The notes under the pieces are model-generated. The model saw only the letters and a program-made list of their open reading frames with translations. It searched no databases and was not told the origin of the DNA. 64,000 bases of DNA, from positions 5,516,987 to 5,580,986 of the forward strand of contig OZ038435.1 of NCBI GenBank assembly GCA_964036275.1. The letters run 5' to 3'. Position 1 is the stretch's first letter. Each line of letters starts with the position of its first letter. Below, piece after piece: positions 45,219-60,200 of this stretch. Made by a program: the position numbers and the translations under genes. The stretch is from Litoditis marina. Lineage: Eukaryota; Nematoda; Chromadorea; Rhabditida; Rhabditidae.

Positions 45219-48200
45219 TCAGTTAAGTGAAGAGACAGCATGAACCAGTTGATTTGTGGTGGAGACTAAGTGTGTCATTGATTTTGTGCATATTGATTTT
45301 ATGTCCGTAGTTTGTTCTCTTGCATCTTGGAGTGCAGCGATCAGAGCCGAAAGAACCTGAAACATATATACTTTGTAACATAAGGTTCTCTCATTCAGAC
45401 TGAGACCTGTTGGCATCAATGGCAGAAAATATAACATTTTCTAACATTTGGAACTAGGACATGAACGCGTTCGACTATCATATTTTGCACGTGTGCGTCA
45501 TGCTCGCGAAACGTGGTACTGTCACTTTTTTTTTTCAAATTATGAAACAAATTTTCTTCGAAATTCATTTCAATAAAAACGTCAGCTTGATCAGCAGTTT
45601 GGCTCGGGTTCCACCAGCACACAATTTTTATGTTCTACCTTCCCGTGGGAAGGTATTTTAGCTTCCCGGCGGTCACTGCTTCGTACCTGATCAACTTCCT
45701 TGAGAACTAGCTGTGAATGGTAGAAACTGCACATATCTAGCGTCAATAGGACTTCAGTCGTCAGGCAGTCGGCACAGTCGGTCAGCTGAAAAAGCGAGAC
45801 GCATTCTTTAAATCTAGAAAAGGTTCTCATAGTCAGTGACCATTGTTGTAGTGTGGTCTCGAAAAACTTGAAAAGATCCTTCAAGTGGGTGATCATTTTT
45901 GTAGTTTGATTAAGAAAAACCGTTACCATATATAGTCTTTTCCATTCCTACTGAGACTCCTACAGTAGGATTTGGAAACTCCCAAGGCGTTTTGCTCACT
46001 TACTTTTGATCGCAGAAGTTCAGAATTTTCGTACCTCCTTCTCGTTCTCAGGTACAGTAAATGTACTAGAGCTTTTTCCATGAACTTTATATTCAGCTTC
46101 ACAACAGCCTTCGGAAAGTTTGTAAGGTTACTGTAGGAGTCTCAGTAGGAATGGTGTGAACTGTAACTGCTATTTGACTAAATTGCAGCCCGGGAGCGTA
46201 AAATGCAGTCCGGGAGTTATAATGATGAATTTCAACCGAAACAGAACGGGATCAAACTAAAAACACTCGAGATAAAACAACTACGTCTTGTAGGCATGTT
46301 CTGAAAGATGAATCTGGATAATCATCTATTTTGAACAATATCCCCTTGTTCTCCGCCTACCTCGGCTACCAATGCGGTCCATTTGATATCGGCAGTGTCT
46401 ACGGGAAGACTGAAACATATAAATTTCTTTGAAAACAAAACAAAAAACAACTCAAATATAATCTAGTTCTTTAATAACCTAATTAGTTAATCAATTTCAC
46501 AAAGTTTCAACAAGTTTAATCAGACTCTCAGAACTCGATTGAAATCTCATTTGCTAGATCACACAATTATTTCTCACATTCTATATGAACCTACTTTCCA
46601 AATCAGACTTGCCACCCTCAATAACCACTTTATTACGTGTTTTCCATGATATCACTTTCATTCCTCGCTACCCATCTTAATTAGCGTGTTCGTTGCGACA
46701 AGTTTGGCTATATTTATCTAATGACGTCTGGTTTTATGGCGACAGATATTTATTAGAGCCAGATAATTGCAAAACACGGAAGTTTAGGTTGTGAACAATC
46801 AGAAATCGCGGTATCCAGACACGCGCAAGAAAAAAAAACACCTAAATCAAACTACAAATACAGCGGGCAACACAACCATATAAGATGCGTCGGAAAGAGC
46901 CAACCCTAAACACCTGTTTTTTGCCTGCGCAGCTTCCTAATTCGGCTCTTCGAAAAATTATTAGGTGTGATCGCTCCGGGTGCCAGGACCATGGTTGTAG
47001 TTTGATCACCCACATTTAAAACTTTTGACCAAAAAGATCAAACTACAAACACAGCGATATATCGCAATTACACCGTATAGGCTTGATTTGAAATAGCGAA
47101 CCATTAAATCACACCCCCAGTTAAGGACCGACCATTCGACAATTGTAGTCGGTGAACAAAGTTCAATTATGAGATGCGATATTTTGTAACAAAGATAGAC
47201 GAATTTTGTCGTTTTTGGCAAAACAATAGTGCATTTTTCGAACTATGCCGACTATTCGGACAACTTCACTGGAGTATACCTATAATCTCACCTGGCCAGC
47301 TCTCGTGACTCGACGGCCATTCGTCTACTTTCCTCCAGAAGTCGCGACGCCTTGACGTCTTCCGATGACGTCACTTTCGACGAGTTCTTCTCATGAGAAC
47401 ACTCTCCCAGACGATGTCGCAGGGCGGAGACACTACAAAGTACAATTATGAGAAGTCGATAAAAAAAGGACATAGGAAGTTAGATTGCTCACATGGTTTC
47501 GGAAAATGTTCACTAAACCACGTTTTTAATCTCTGTATCCCACTGTGGGTGGTATCGGCAGAAGCATACTATAAATTATTTTGTGTACAAATTGCAAATA
47601 AAGTGTATGTGCCGTCACAACACCATTTCCAGTACTTTCAAACACCTTCACATTGCTGAGTACTGCCCGGGTGGAGAAAAGTTCTAACCGATCGATAGCG
47701 GTGGGTAGATCAAAGCTTTCCTCCTTGGGGGCTGACAGTCGTTTGGAGGGGCTGTCAATGATGTCCTGGGATAGGACACTTCGACGTCGGGCGGAAAATG
47801 AGTTGATTAGGGAAGATGAGCAGGTAGACGATTTCCAACCGGTTAGGGAGAGATCTCTGTAAACACGCAATCAGGTGTCGTAGCAAATTGAATGAAATGG
47901 TGAAATCACGTACAAAGAACCACCCTTGTTTCACTGTGTTTGTAGTTTGATCCCGGTCTGATCTTGGTTGGTTCTGCTGTGCTCGCACGATGAGCATTTT
48001 AGTCTACAACTAAAGTATGGTCAAATGACCTCAAAGCTTTTTTCGTTGTATTTTCCTAAATATCAATTGAACCGTTGTCACTGCAATATTTCATGTTCTC
48101 TCGTTATCTTAGTAACAAACGTATCTACTTTTATTTTTAGTGTTTCTGTTTTTCAACTCACGCGATTGTTTCCTTGTTTGATGGATCTAATCCGGTGAAC

Positions 48201-51200
48201 TCCTTCAGTGACATTCGACGGACGGCCACATTGTCGTCTGGCGAAGGCGTCTGGAATAATTAGTAGAACTGCTTTTGTTTACAAAAGGAATGAATTAGAA
48301 GCGTCATTGGAAGTTTAGTAGTCAGTAAGTATTCACTTGTTGCTCGCGTAAAAAGTGACTGAAGATGTTTCGCGTAGTGGAGTGGTTAGACCCATGCTAT
48401 AGTCTGTTCCACGCACTTGTAACCCTCTACAGTAATCTTCGCGAACTTCTAGATCAACGTTTCGTAGTTTGAATTTTCCGGAATGACTTAACTTTCCGCT
48501 ATTGTGTTTTCTATCTATGCTACTACGAACTCTGAAAAATTGAAATCAAAAGGATGATTTATTCATAAAAAAAACCTTCTAAATGTGTGACAGATTACTG
48601 TAGAAGGACATCGATTGGTGAAACGAACTATACTACTCGTTGGGTGCAAAACCTACTCGACACGAGTATAGGTTTCGCTGTTCCAAAATAAGCCAATACG
48701 ATACATTTCGCAATTACGCTGTGTTTGTAGTTTGGTCCTCTTGTTTCTCTGTCAAATTTCGTTAATTACGACGTGTATAGAGTTCAAACTACATCTCTAC
48801 AACACAGCAGTGTCGTCCCCTATACTATATGCCCAACCACATGAATCTTGAGTAGTTTTTATTCACGTCAAACTTCAATCGATCACTGCCCTATCATGAG
48901 CATGGGCATGATATAATAGCTCGGTCAAGATAGATCTAGTTGTCGTGATGGTTTTATAGCATGGCGAAATGCTTGTTTTCATCCTCTCTAATATCTCATT
49001 GGCGTCAATAAATCATTTTCCGAACTACAGCTGGCACTAACATGTGCGAACTAATTGACAACTTGCATTCATATGTAATAATTGACGGAAAATTGACAAG
49101 CATCGACCTCAAACGAACGAGAACAGGCGCGCTAGTACAGGAAGTGACCACATTTTCGGTGTAGTTTGAACTCAAATTATCCCACAAATCACGAACTTAG
49201 ATGGAAAGGAACGGAATCAAACTACAAACCCATCAGAATAGGGCAGCATGCACAGTACAGTTTTGGTCTAGAAAGAGTAAACTTTGTTGCGAATTTTTGC
49301 TTAGGCATATATATGTATAAGAAAATGCTGCAAAAAACCTCCACTCTACATAGCTAAAATTGATAAACAGTTCTTTGAAAAACTAATCATCGATTAGTTT
49401 ACAACTAAACAAAGACAAAATAGAGTATTGAGAATTTTGATCATAGTTTTGCCAATTATGTCGGTTCTGAGCATTCTACTATGTTAATAGCGCATCGAAA
49501 ACCGCAAGCTAAAGATGGTTGCTCGTGTAAACAAAATACGAGTTCACAAACACCCAAAGACAAGAAGTTTGAGCTCTCAAAATCTAGATATTTGATAGTT
49601 CTGATACTTTTCGCTGACTTCATATCTGAAAGAGTACATTCCACACTGATCAATAACTCCCAACACAGTTTCTAGCTAAAAACATATAAACTAATGATAA
49701 GGAATCTATTTTAGGCATGTTGACCGAAAAACAAACAGAGCGTGATAGGTCTCAAAACTCCATAAATAACGGTATAAACGGTAATTTTTGATTTTTCTAA
49801 ATATATTTTGACATACTCACAAAAAAATACAATTAGTTTGTATCGAAGTACTAAGTAAGATGTCACATAGTCTCTCCTCTAAGGTATGAACTATTCGCAC
49901 AATTGGGGAACAAACACAAAATTAGTTATGCTATAATTTGTGAGCTTTCAACCCCAAGTGTTTCCGATGAACATGAAAATAGCTCAGTTTTTTTCGAGAA
50001 CACACAGAATGGACTTGATAAATGCTTCTTGTCCCTAGAGCCTCAAAAGTTCCTTCCATGAGTTTCAAACATCATGAAACGATCTGTCTGGGGTTTCAAG
50101 AACAACTGATGTTATTTGTGTAACCCTCTAATTCTAAACCTGGTGAATCTGCAACATTTGGGCGATTTTCAAGCTTCACACATGGTTACGAGAGAAATTT
50201 TGTGTTCAAAATCACTTCTTCACTAGTCACTACAGACACTGGACGAGAGTTTCTATCGGCGAAACCTTCTCTTTAAAGAGAAGACCCGCAAAACTGTCAA
50301 AGAAATCTTTTATACTTCATAGATTTGTCATTATCTTGGTTGTAGTTTGATCTCATACACAGCAGAAACTATTCTCAAGTCCTTACCTTATCCCGATTCA
50401 CGCGATATACGTGTTTTATATCTTTTTTATATTTTTGTTGAATTTTTGATATTGGATGTTTGGCCTAGTATACTAAACGAAATCCACGGTTGGTATTTAG
50501 TTTTGACTCTGAATAAAACGCTTTGTTTGCTTGCATCCGCTGTTTGAGCATTCAATACTAAGTGAGTTGTGACAATTGTTCGTTCCAATCCAACAAGTAA
50601 ACAGGAAAAAGACATTTCAGAGAGAGAAGGAGAGATAGAGAGATAGAGAGACTTAGAGAGTTAGAGAGAGAGAGCGCGCGAGTGGGGGAAAAGAGAGTGA
50701 GAAAGAGAGAGAGAAAGGGGAGAGGAAGATAAAAAGCCACTCACCTTATCGGAAATCGAGTTGGATCTTCGCAGAAAATCTTCAATGTCCTCCCGATTCA
50801 TTGTACAACTTAAAAATAATCGGAGTCTTTACTGATCCATAATCATACAAAATGTGAATACAAGTTTGTAAACCATTGTTGGAAACGCCAGAACGAAGTA
50901 AAGTGAAGAATTAGAACGATTTTCACATTTTTGAAGAAAGAGATCAAACTAAAAACAGAGCGGCATTGGACAAAGTACACCGTATAGGATAGGCTTGCTT
51001 TGGGAAGAGCAAAAAGAGTTTGCTAATCAAATATATCAAAAAATATATTTACTAGCGTACATACGTTTTTCGACAAGTGTTTTCACTTTAATGCTAAAAG
51101 AGTTTGTGGTGGAAAATCACTTCATCATTTGTTGGCACGCTGCCAGGTGGCATGCCTGGAACTAAACTACTGGACGCGGAAGCGTGTAGGTCATAAAAAC

Positions 51201-54200
51201 ACCTTAGATAAGATAGTGAATAACAACTGCTGTTGGAAAAATGCACGCATTGTGAGAAAAGAATAGCTAATGCGTTCCTATGCACTACGCAATGACTACA
51301 ATGACAATGGTCTGCGGTTTCTCTAGTCTAGAAAACATACTTTACATCTAGTTCTAACTCCGTTTCTCGAGCATTCAAGCCCTAAAAGTTGGCTCATGAC
51401 CTTCGGAACGCATCCAAACACTTTCTGAATCATTCACACCCCTCAAATGAATTAAAACCTTACCTATAAGCGTGAGAAAAACTTCGAGATATGGCATAAG
51501 TTTACTTGCGCTGTTGTTTTTCTAGTTTCTCTTGCAGAGCGTACACATTTTTTACACAATTACTATGATAAATGAACACAGATCACAATGATAAATACAA
51601 AAAAACGTAAAACACGTGAGGTCAAGTGAAGGATTGGAACTTCACACAAGCCACGTGCCTAATTAATTGAGATGGAGTATAGTTTGCGTATTTGCAAGTA
51701 AGAAAAGTATTATTAGCTGCGTTTAGCATTCGAGCCGAGAAAGGGGCGGAGTCGAGTGGGCGGAGTCAGTGTCAAATATACCCTGAGGGCATGGGAATAA
51801 GAGAGGCGCAGGGACTGATTTATGGAACCAGGGAATCATTGATGATGACAAGTTTCTCCTGGGCCATGTGGCCAGATGGAAAGGACGGATAACGAAATCA
51901 TATCTATAGGAAATGTCCAAATCTTCGTTGTATGTCGATGTCATTACAGGTCGTGCTTTCAAACTTTGACAACCACTGGTTCAAACTACAAACACAGCGG
52001 TGAACGGCACACTGTTCTGACTCGCTTTGGAACGAGAGCACAACAGCATTATACCTAGTCTTGCAACAAGAGCATAACGTCATGATAGGACAGGAATGAC
52101 TGAGATTATTTTCTGGCCCTGAATCCGCATATTTCGCAAACAATATAGGGAAACATTGTGCTAACTAATCAGATTGAAAACGAATTACCCAGTATGTATG
52201 CTCATCACACCCTTTTTGTAGTTTGATGCCGCTTTCGTTTGGTCAACACTCGTAAGTCACACGTAGACCAGGATCCCACTACAAGCAAGATTTGGCCAGT
52301 ATACTCAGAACAAGCGTCGTTGCAGAACAGTAAATTTCTGTTAATACAGATTGGCTGTCATAGATATTAATTTTTCCTCTCGTCGTCTGACGTCTCTTCT
52401 GGGCACACTATATCTCTAGATTTGTTGCAATACAGTTTCGACCAAACGCGAATTCGTAATTAACAGGCTATGGTCTGAGTAGGGTTCGCTCGTTCCAGAA
52501 CAGGCCTACACGGTGTATGCTTTTCTTTGTTCGGAATCAGTTCCATAAATGTGTATGTTCTTCTTTCGAGTGCTCAGCGGTTTTCGAGCCGAAATTCGAT
52601 TAGAGCTACGTTCGTTCGTTTTGCGGTGATTAATGGGTTGTTGTTATTGGGGCAATGGTTCTTGGAAGAAAACTGAGCGAAATTCGGTTTGAAGGAAAAC
52701 ATTGCTTGCCACATAATCTACTAGAGGGAAAAACGGTAGCAGCTATAGTTTCCGAACCGAATTTTACGATTTTATACAGACCAGCAATGAGATCAAACTA
52801 CAAACACATCAGCATAGGGCAAAATGAACCGAATAGGCCTGCTTCGAAAAGAGAAAATTACAAAAATTAACTAGTTGGAGGAGATTGTAAAAAAATTGCC
52901 TACGAGCAGGATGGATAGTGACCAAATAGGCTGCAGACACTCACACAGAAGATACTGAAAGCACAGTAGATTTTGATTTTTGGGGAGGTCCCTACATGTA
53001 TAAGCCAGGTATCTATTAAACATTTGAAATCTCAAAGTCTGTGTCAACTTTTGTATAATGTGTCGACAGCAAGTTGTAAAGGTATGTTGTAAAGGAGCGG
53101 ACTTAAATGTTCCCGAGAATTGATAATACAGAGAACCGTTGCATTTGGATCCAACCTATAGGTATTACGGAGGAAGAAAAAACCATCATCCTATATTTAT
53201 AAGTAGGTTGCAAAAAGGTTAAAATAAGTATAACCTAGACGTGCGCGTTCCGAAAACTGACTGAACCAATCTGGTTTTTGTTCCAGCAACTGCTTTTGAG
53301 TTCTAGAAACACGGAGGAAATTGGAATTTGGCGGCCGTGAATCAAAAATGGGCGAAATGTGGAAGTTACGACAAAAAACGGGCAAAGTTAGGCGAAAGCC
53401 AATTGAAAATGTCAACAAAGACTTTTTCAATCCGATTCCCGTAAAGAACACCGAAATAGGTATATAATCAGTTTCTTAGTTGAAAAACTACCTGTCAGCA
53501 GCAGATTATCATTTCTTAGTTGAAATAATGAGGAAAAAGTTAGCAGATCAGGGATACAAATCCACGAAACTAACAAATGAAGTTTCACTATGATTTTGAA
53601 AACCGAACGACCAGAAGTGAGCAGTAGTTCCATCTGCGTGCACAGAAACTGTACAACTACGAAACGAGGGCAAACTATATCATTCCGTGTCTCAGTAGTA
53701 ACTCTCAACTCATTATGTATACTGTTAGTCAATTGCACAATCACGTGAAACAAGTTAAACACAGCAGAACTCAAAAACGTACAATGACAAAGTGCACGAT
53801 GCCTCATTAGAATGCGAACTTCACGTGACTATTCAATTTACTTCTAGTATGTGTTGACATCAAAATAAAACTCAGATATACTTCACTATATATTTTTGGT
53901 TCTCTCAACACCGACACATATATGCATATTGCTTCCTATGCACTGGTATGTTCAATCTAGTACTTGAACACCCGCAGCCACCCAAGAGCAGGGTAATTAA
54001 GAAAACAATATAGAGAATGAGGAATAATTGCAAACTGAGTTACTAAGGAATTCGAGCTCATGCGGGGTGGTACGAACTAGCTGAAGAAAATGTTTAAGAG
54101 TACAAGTTAGAAGAAATTGTACCTAATTTTAAAGATGGAAAAAGATATGTAGTCAGATCTGCAATACCACAATACAAGAACTGAATGTCAGTATATATGA

Positions 54201-57200
54201 AGAAAGAGAATGTGCTATTGTTCTCGGGCATGCCAGAATGCAAAGGCAACATTACTTTTCTGAAACATGTGACTGGTAGTTTTGCAGAATTTCTACACAA
54301 GTTCAAGTTTGAGTGTATGCTAATGCGTAGAAGAGTTAGGGTTGTAAGTGTCTGCAATTCCATCAAGTGAAAGAAGAAAGTAGCATTACTGTAAGTTTTT
54401 TGCTATAAAACTAGACCGCGATGATATAGTGGAAGTGAATAGAATGTCCCATATAATTGAAGTATTATCAGCAATTATACACTTTTGTATTGTATGTTTG
54501 TAATTTTCGCTGTGTTTGAAGACGAAACATTTGCCTGCAGTATAAGTTTGCGGGCCGCGCGCGGTATGAATAATGAGTCTCGGGAGACAATAATGCAGGG
54601 TGTTCCAATAACAAAAACAACCATTATTTCACAATTTCTAGCGAGCCGGATACAAAACTGGGCAGAAGTGTGAAGAAATTATAGGAAATGTGGTATTACA
54701 AACATATAAGATTGGAGAATTGAAAAGTGGTACCATTGTCTTTCTGTTCTATCAAAGTGTGAAGTGTGTGTGAATTCCCCATAGTAAAAATCAAAAGCCT
54801 TATGTTGTCAGCTCACTTTATTCTAGAAAAGAAAAATGAATGGCACTTATCCTTTTTGGAATGGCCTGCAAACCGTTCAGGAACATGAGAAAAGTTGCGT
54901 TGAAACAAACTGGACATGCCGAACGTTACTAAAATTTTGGGACAACTTAATCAGAATAACTAGGTAATTTAGTAATGGGGTAATGTTTCGCAACCTTTCT
55001 CTCCGAGTGAAATAGAATACTACAATTAGGTGGGGAAATTCATATTGAGGCAAAATCGAGAATTATGTCACTAAAATTAAATGGTACACGATGTGAAATT
55101 CAAAGAAGTTTTAAAGAGTGGATTTCAATGTTATAAGACAATTTTCACACATAAGTTATATAAAATAGTCATGTAGAACGTAGACAATTGTCTATTTTAG
55201 TACTTCGGGATTTTATGTGTTGAATGTGTCATGTACGGTACTTAATATTTTATTGCGATTTCATTCAAACTTTGTAAATTGATTTTGCAATTCAAAGTGT
55301 GGAAAAAATCACAGTTTTGTAACTTACAAATAACTAGGTAGTTTTCCCAAGGTTTTTTTCGTAAATATTGGAAGATTCCTCGATTCCTGCAAGTTTGTAA
55401 CAGCTGGAAAATACGGACAGCAATCTAACGAATAGCAAGAGGTTTTTTTCAATTTCCATTTTTTTCGAAAATATGGAGTCAGATTGTTTAGTTTTTGCAT
55501 TTGTTGGTGTGAAAAGGCAGGAAAACATGATAAGGAGTGAAATAATTAGGTACCACGAGGCGAATGCGAAATAAAGCCGATTAGTAATGGACAAAGTATG
55601 GAAATCAGACCCATTGCATGGTTTTCAGATTTAGAAACCAAAGATTCATGGCAATGAACAATAAAACAGAAGAGGAACAAAATTAGAGTTGTAGTTTGAT
55701 CGGAAAACCCAAGCATTGGAAAAATAAACCAAAACGCAAAGGGGTATTACAATCTACAAATACAGCGAAACATGAAAAAACCGTGTAGTCTTTCCAAATT
55801 TTTTAGTTTCATGTTGTGAATTCAAGATAATATCATGCACAGGATTAGAAGTCTTCTATATGAAAGAAGGTGGGACACGAAACCGAATTTTGAGTTTATA
55901 ATAATAATTTAGGTTTTTAATAATAAGTTTATAGTGCATATATTAAAGGTTGTTTCTGATCAACTTCTGGAGCGGTTAACAACGGGTTCTATAGAAATGA
56001 AGTGACTGGGAAATTATTCGGGTGAGGCGCGCTCTAAAACTAAACTGCGCGCCGTTCGCTTAGTACAGCTTATAGTGGGTGCCAATATTATAAATTTCTG
56101 TCTCTCGCCGGAATCGAACCTGCGAGCAAAAGTTTTGTAGCAGGCCGCGATAACCACTGCGCTATTAGTGCACATCCCGGCAAGTTTCAGAATCAGAGAC
56201 ATGCGTGCGTACACAGAGGAAAGTGAGATATACAGTACCCTCCCGCCTTTCCGTTGGCGACGACTATAGTTTCAATTATAGTTAATAACTGAAGAAGACA
56301 TTCGTCATTAATAACCATCATGCGATGATGTACATGTATGTTCATTGACTCATATGCGTTCGTCATTCCTATTGCGTGAATGTTGAATGACTAAATCCTT
56401 TCTAGACCAAAAATAAACTAGAAAACATATATTTCTAGGGTGGGGAAGTCAGGTTTTTTAGGTTGCATTTGCGCACAGAAATTTGTAAGACATACATTTA
56501 GTAGAATGCGAAATCGTGAAAGCTAATGAAAATTTGAAAAAGAGTGCAAAGGGTATTCTTTCACTGGTATTTCTCTATCTTTCACGTGATTTAAGTGAGA
56601 CCAAACCAATGATGTAGTCTGATCTAGAAACAACAAAAAGTTACAAATCAGAGGTCAAACTACAAACACAGCAGAACGTATTGCGCTTTTGCTTTCTGAG
56701 CTACGTTGCGCTATCTTTCATAACAACATCAACGGAAGTTATTCCGAGTTACATCGGAGAATAACAAATAAACATAATAAAAATAAAACATTTATAAAAT
56801 CTGTATCAAATCTGAGATCAAAGTAAATTTGTTGAGGGATCTTGGTCAATTAGGCGAAGGTCATCGGAGGCGGTGATGTCACTGAAAGGTCAAGACATCA
56901 GACTACTATCTACAAAATGGATAACATTCGAAACTGAGTTTCAAAAAAAACTAAGATTGGTAGTTTCACAACTTTTCACAGTTTTTGTCGAAAATTCATA
57001 CACACTTTGTACTTTAAACTTCGAACGTCAAGCTTTTCTTTTCGATTAGGAATACGATCTACGAAAAAAAAAATCATAAATCTATTGTCTTTTGTCTCCA
57101 ACTTTCAACGTTCACAAGATATGACCAACTCACTGAATAACAACAAGTTGAGCGCGTGACCCGGTTTTCTCTAGTATTTAAGCTTGTTGACACAATTGTG

Positions 57201-60200
57201 TTATATTTCGTCTATAACGTTATTTTCCTAGTTCTTCTTCCGATTTGATGTATTGTAGATGAATACAATACCTGTAGGATAGGGACGATCGATGTCCCGT
57301 ACGCGGTACAGTAATCGATCCGTTCGGGACCTTTCCATTGGAGTATACGGTAGCTCTGTCTTCGAGCGGTGTCACCGAAGGCGTATCTACATTCCCGTCA
57401 GAGTATCGCAGAATCAGGCTCTCTAGGTTGGTCACCTGAGAAATGTGTAAAAAAATTATTTTCTGAAAGCTAATTTCAATAAACATTTTTGAACTTAATG
57501 CCTAATTCCGTAGTGTTATCTACGGAAATCGAGAATTAGTTATTAGAGAGCATTCTTTGTTTCGAAAATATTCATCGAGATTCAGTCCCAAGCACTGTTT
57601 TGCTTAATCTCGCTGTTTTTGCCGTACAAGCCCGTGGCTTTTCGGTAGAAAATCGTAAAACATGGCTTCTATTAAAATCAAACGACAATCGTTTTTTTAC
57701 TCCCTACAACTCGGAGATATCACTGACTCGGCCCCCGCCGACTGAGTCGAAATTGAGACGGCAACGACAATGTCGCTGCCGTGACAAATTTTACTCATGA
57801 AAATAGCATATATTTTGAGGAGACGCAGGCTGATAAACAACAGTAAAAACTGAGACGGCAACGACATTGTCGCGGCCGTCTCACGTTTTACTCATAGAAC
57901 AAACAGACTTGTGAGTAAACAACAAACAGACCTGCTCGGGTGCAGATTGTTGCATTAGTGTCTCAATGGACGCCCTTCTATGACCGAAATCCAGGGATAG
58001 TAGCTCGGATGACTCGGACACAGCTCTATAATACAGAAGGCATGACAAATCTGAGTTATAGTTTAGTCTTGAAAACCGTCCAATTCACGAAATCAGTGTA
58101 AAATACAAGTCAAACTGCAAAATCCAGCTGATCGGAAAAGTGACAGTGTTAGAGTTCCAACTCTACCGTGAAGTCATTGTCACGTGTTAAACTATTTTAT
58201 ACTATTTTATGATTGACTTGCTTGCAGGTGGTTGTTAGCACTCACCCCAATCGATCACTGTTCAGAGGACTTCTGACCGACGAGCAGAGGGACGAATCTT
58301 CAGTGTCCGAACTGTCCGAAACAACTTCCAGTTTACGGCCAGAAGGGTTTGATGGCCTGCGATAAACATGTGAGAAAGTATAAAGAATTTTCGTTGTAGT
58401 TTGACCTCAATACATACCAACATTCATGAGTTTTGACCCAAATTCCGATAAAACTGCAGAATATACGTTTGCCCTGCAATTAGCGAACCCGACAAAAGAT
58501 GGCACCCTCGCCATAGTAGATCATTAGACTTTGTGATGTAGTTTGATCAATCATAGCACAAGTTTCGAGTTGTGTCTCACTCCAACCACGTTTGATCTGC
58601 AAACACAGTATTTTCTAAATTTGTAATGCACCAACCGTTTGAGTAGTGGACTGGCTGCCTCTTTCAACTGTAGTTCCTTGCTGTTTTTGATGAGCAACGA
58701 ATCGGTGGCCTTTAGAAGGGTCTTGGCTTCCGAACCACGACGGCCAGACTGACCACTGAAAGGAGAAGTGGTTGAGAACTCAAAAAATGAGGATAAAAAT
58801 GCCACTCAACATTCTGATATGTATGTTAATGTTCTTTCAATTGTTAAACCCGCTTACTTTGGTCTTAATTTCATCAATGAAGACAGAAAATTACCGAATC
58901 GCTTGGGCAATTCGGGACCCGCGACGTTCGGCTATCTGTCAGCAAATAAGACAGTGTGTAGATCAAAGAGACGCAGTTTAGCTCACCGCTCACCGAATCC
59001 GCCTTTCACAAAAATCGAGCGTACGCTGTCCACGACGGCTCGGTGAACTTTACACAACTGCTGCACGTCACAATCTCTCTACCATTCCCACGACAACGTG
59101 ACAGTGATTCAAATCTCCAGGTTTTCAACCAACTTCACGTGTCCATTGCTTGTTTTTCCATTGTTCACAATCTCCGAGAACGAATTCGCAACCGAATAGG
59201 GCGGCGGGTCGTCGGCCAAATCGAACACCTGGAAATAGTTTTTGTTATTTAGTTTTGTTGATTATTTCCTTTGTGAAACATTCAGCATATGGCTACAATA
59301 CTCCTTATGGGGAAATCAAACTTCGGTGTCAAATCTTGGTCAGATCAACAACTGATGTTCTATTCTACTCTGTTGACACGAACACAAAAACACATCAGGA
59401 ATCTTGGATGTGCATTACACAGTTGTGAGGTAGATTTACGTTTCACGTGACTAATCTATGTATTTCTAGTATTTAAATATTTTGCTCACCTTTTCTTCAT
59501 TGTTTCCATCTGAGGTATAGTTCCAGCCCGACGAGATTACGGTATGTACAGCGGCATAGGGCGGAGCTGAAAGTGTATTGACTGTTACCAACATCATAAC
59601 TTTTGAATGACGCCTACAATGCACAGGGATCAAACTACAAATTTTCAAAAAAATAGCATCTAGAACGGAAGGCTTTGCCGAACTATCAGTTTTTCTGCGA
59701 AGTCCTCAAATATGTACGAGTAACTCTACAGGCAACTCACGTATGGTGGGTGGTCGGGAGGGTGTGGGCGGGGTCTCGTCCAGCTCGCAGGGGAGTTCAA
59801 CCCCGAACTGGACCAGATGGTACCCGGACAGATAGGACAGAAGGTCATCCACATCGTCACGCTCAACTATGAACTCCAGACCCTGGAAAATATTCATAAA
59901 TAACTATTACACACTTATCTAACGTTTGCAAGATTACAAAGGTATCACTTATTCATTTGTTTTCACAAAGAGGATACAAAGATTGGGCAACAAATCAGCT
60001 ATCAATCTGAATATTGCTCGCTAGTACCGCACTAACTAAACCTCCACGCTTCCGTACTGTCTCGCTGGTGAAAAGTGAAATAGAACGTTAAACACGGATG
60101 TAAACCCTCACAAGGCGGTATGCAGCTAACTATTGCACCTGAGTGAACATTTCAGAATAAGTTGTATGTATTGAATCATCAAGAACGTGCAGAAATTATT

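Larger units (their letters stand above)
50812..57271. other. 6.5-kb intron of the FRMPD-like gene
   Basis: AT-rich, with no supported exons. It holds a family A MITE (52302-52481), several copies of the dispersed ACTACAAACACAGCG motif (50941, 51980, 52215, 52793, 55690, 56650) and a tRNA-like sequence at 56100-56168. This long gap leaves open that the exons at 50811 and below belong to a separate gene. Confidence 0.5.

Noticed and set aside
48370..48430. tRNA-like A-box (GTAGTGGAGTGGTTAGACC)
   Set aside because: No B-box follows at the right distance and no T arm forms.
50745..50804. MNREDIEDFLRR as the start of a separate gene
   Set aside because: The exon also has an acceptor (TTTTTAAG) and the exact phase needed to follow exon 57435-57272, so I modelled it as internal. 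A separate start remains possible and is listed as a doubt.
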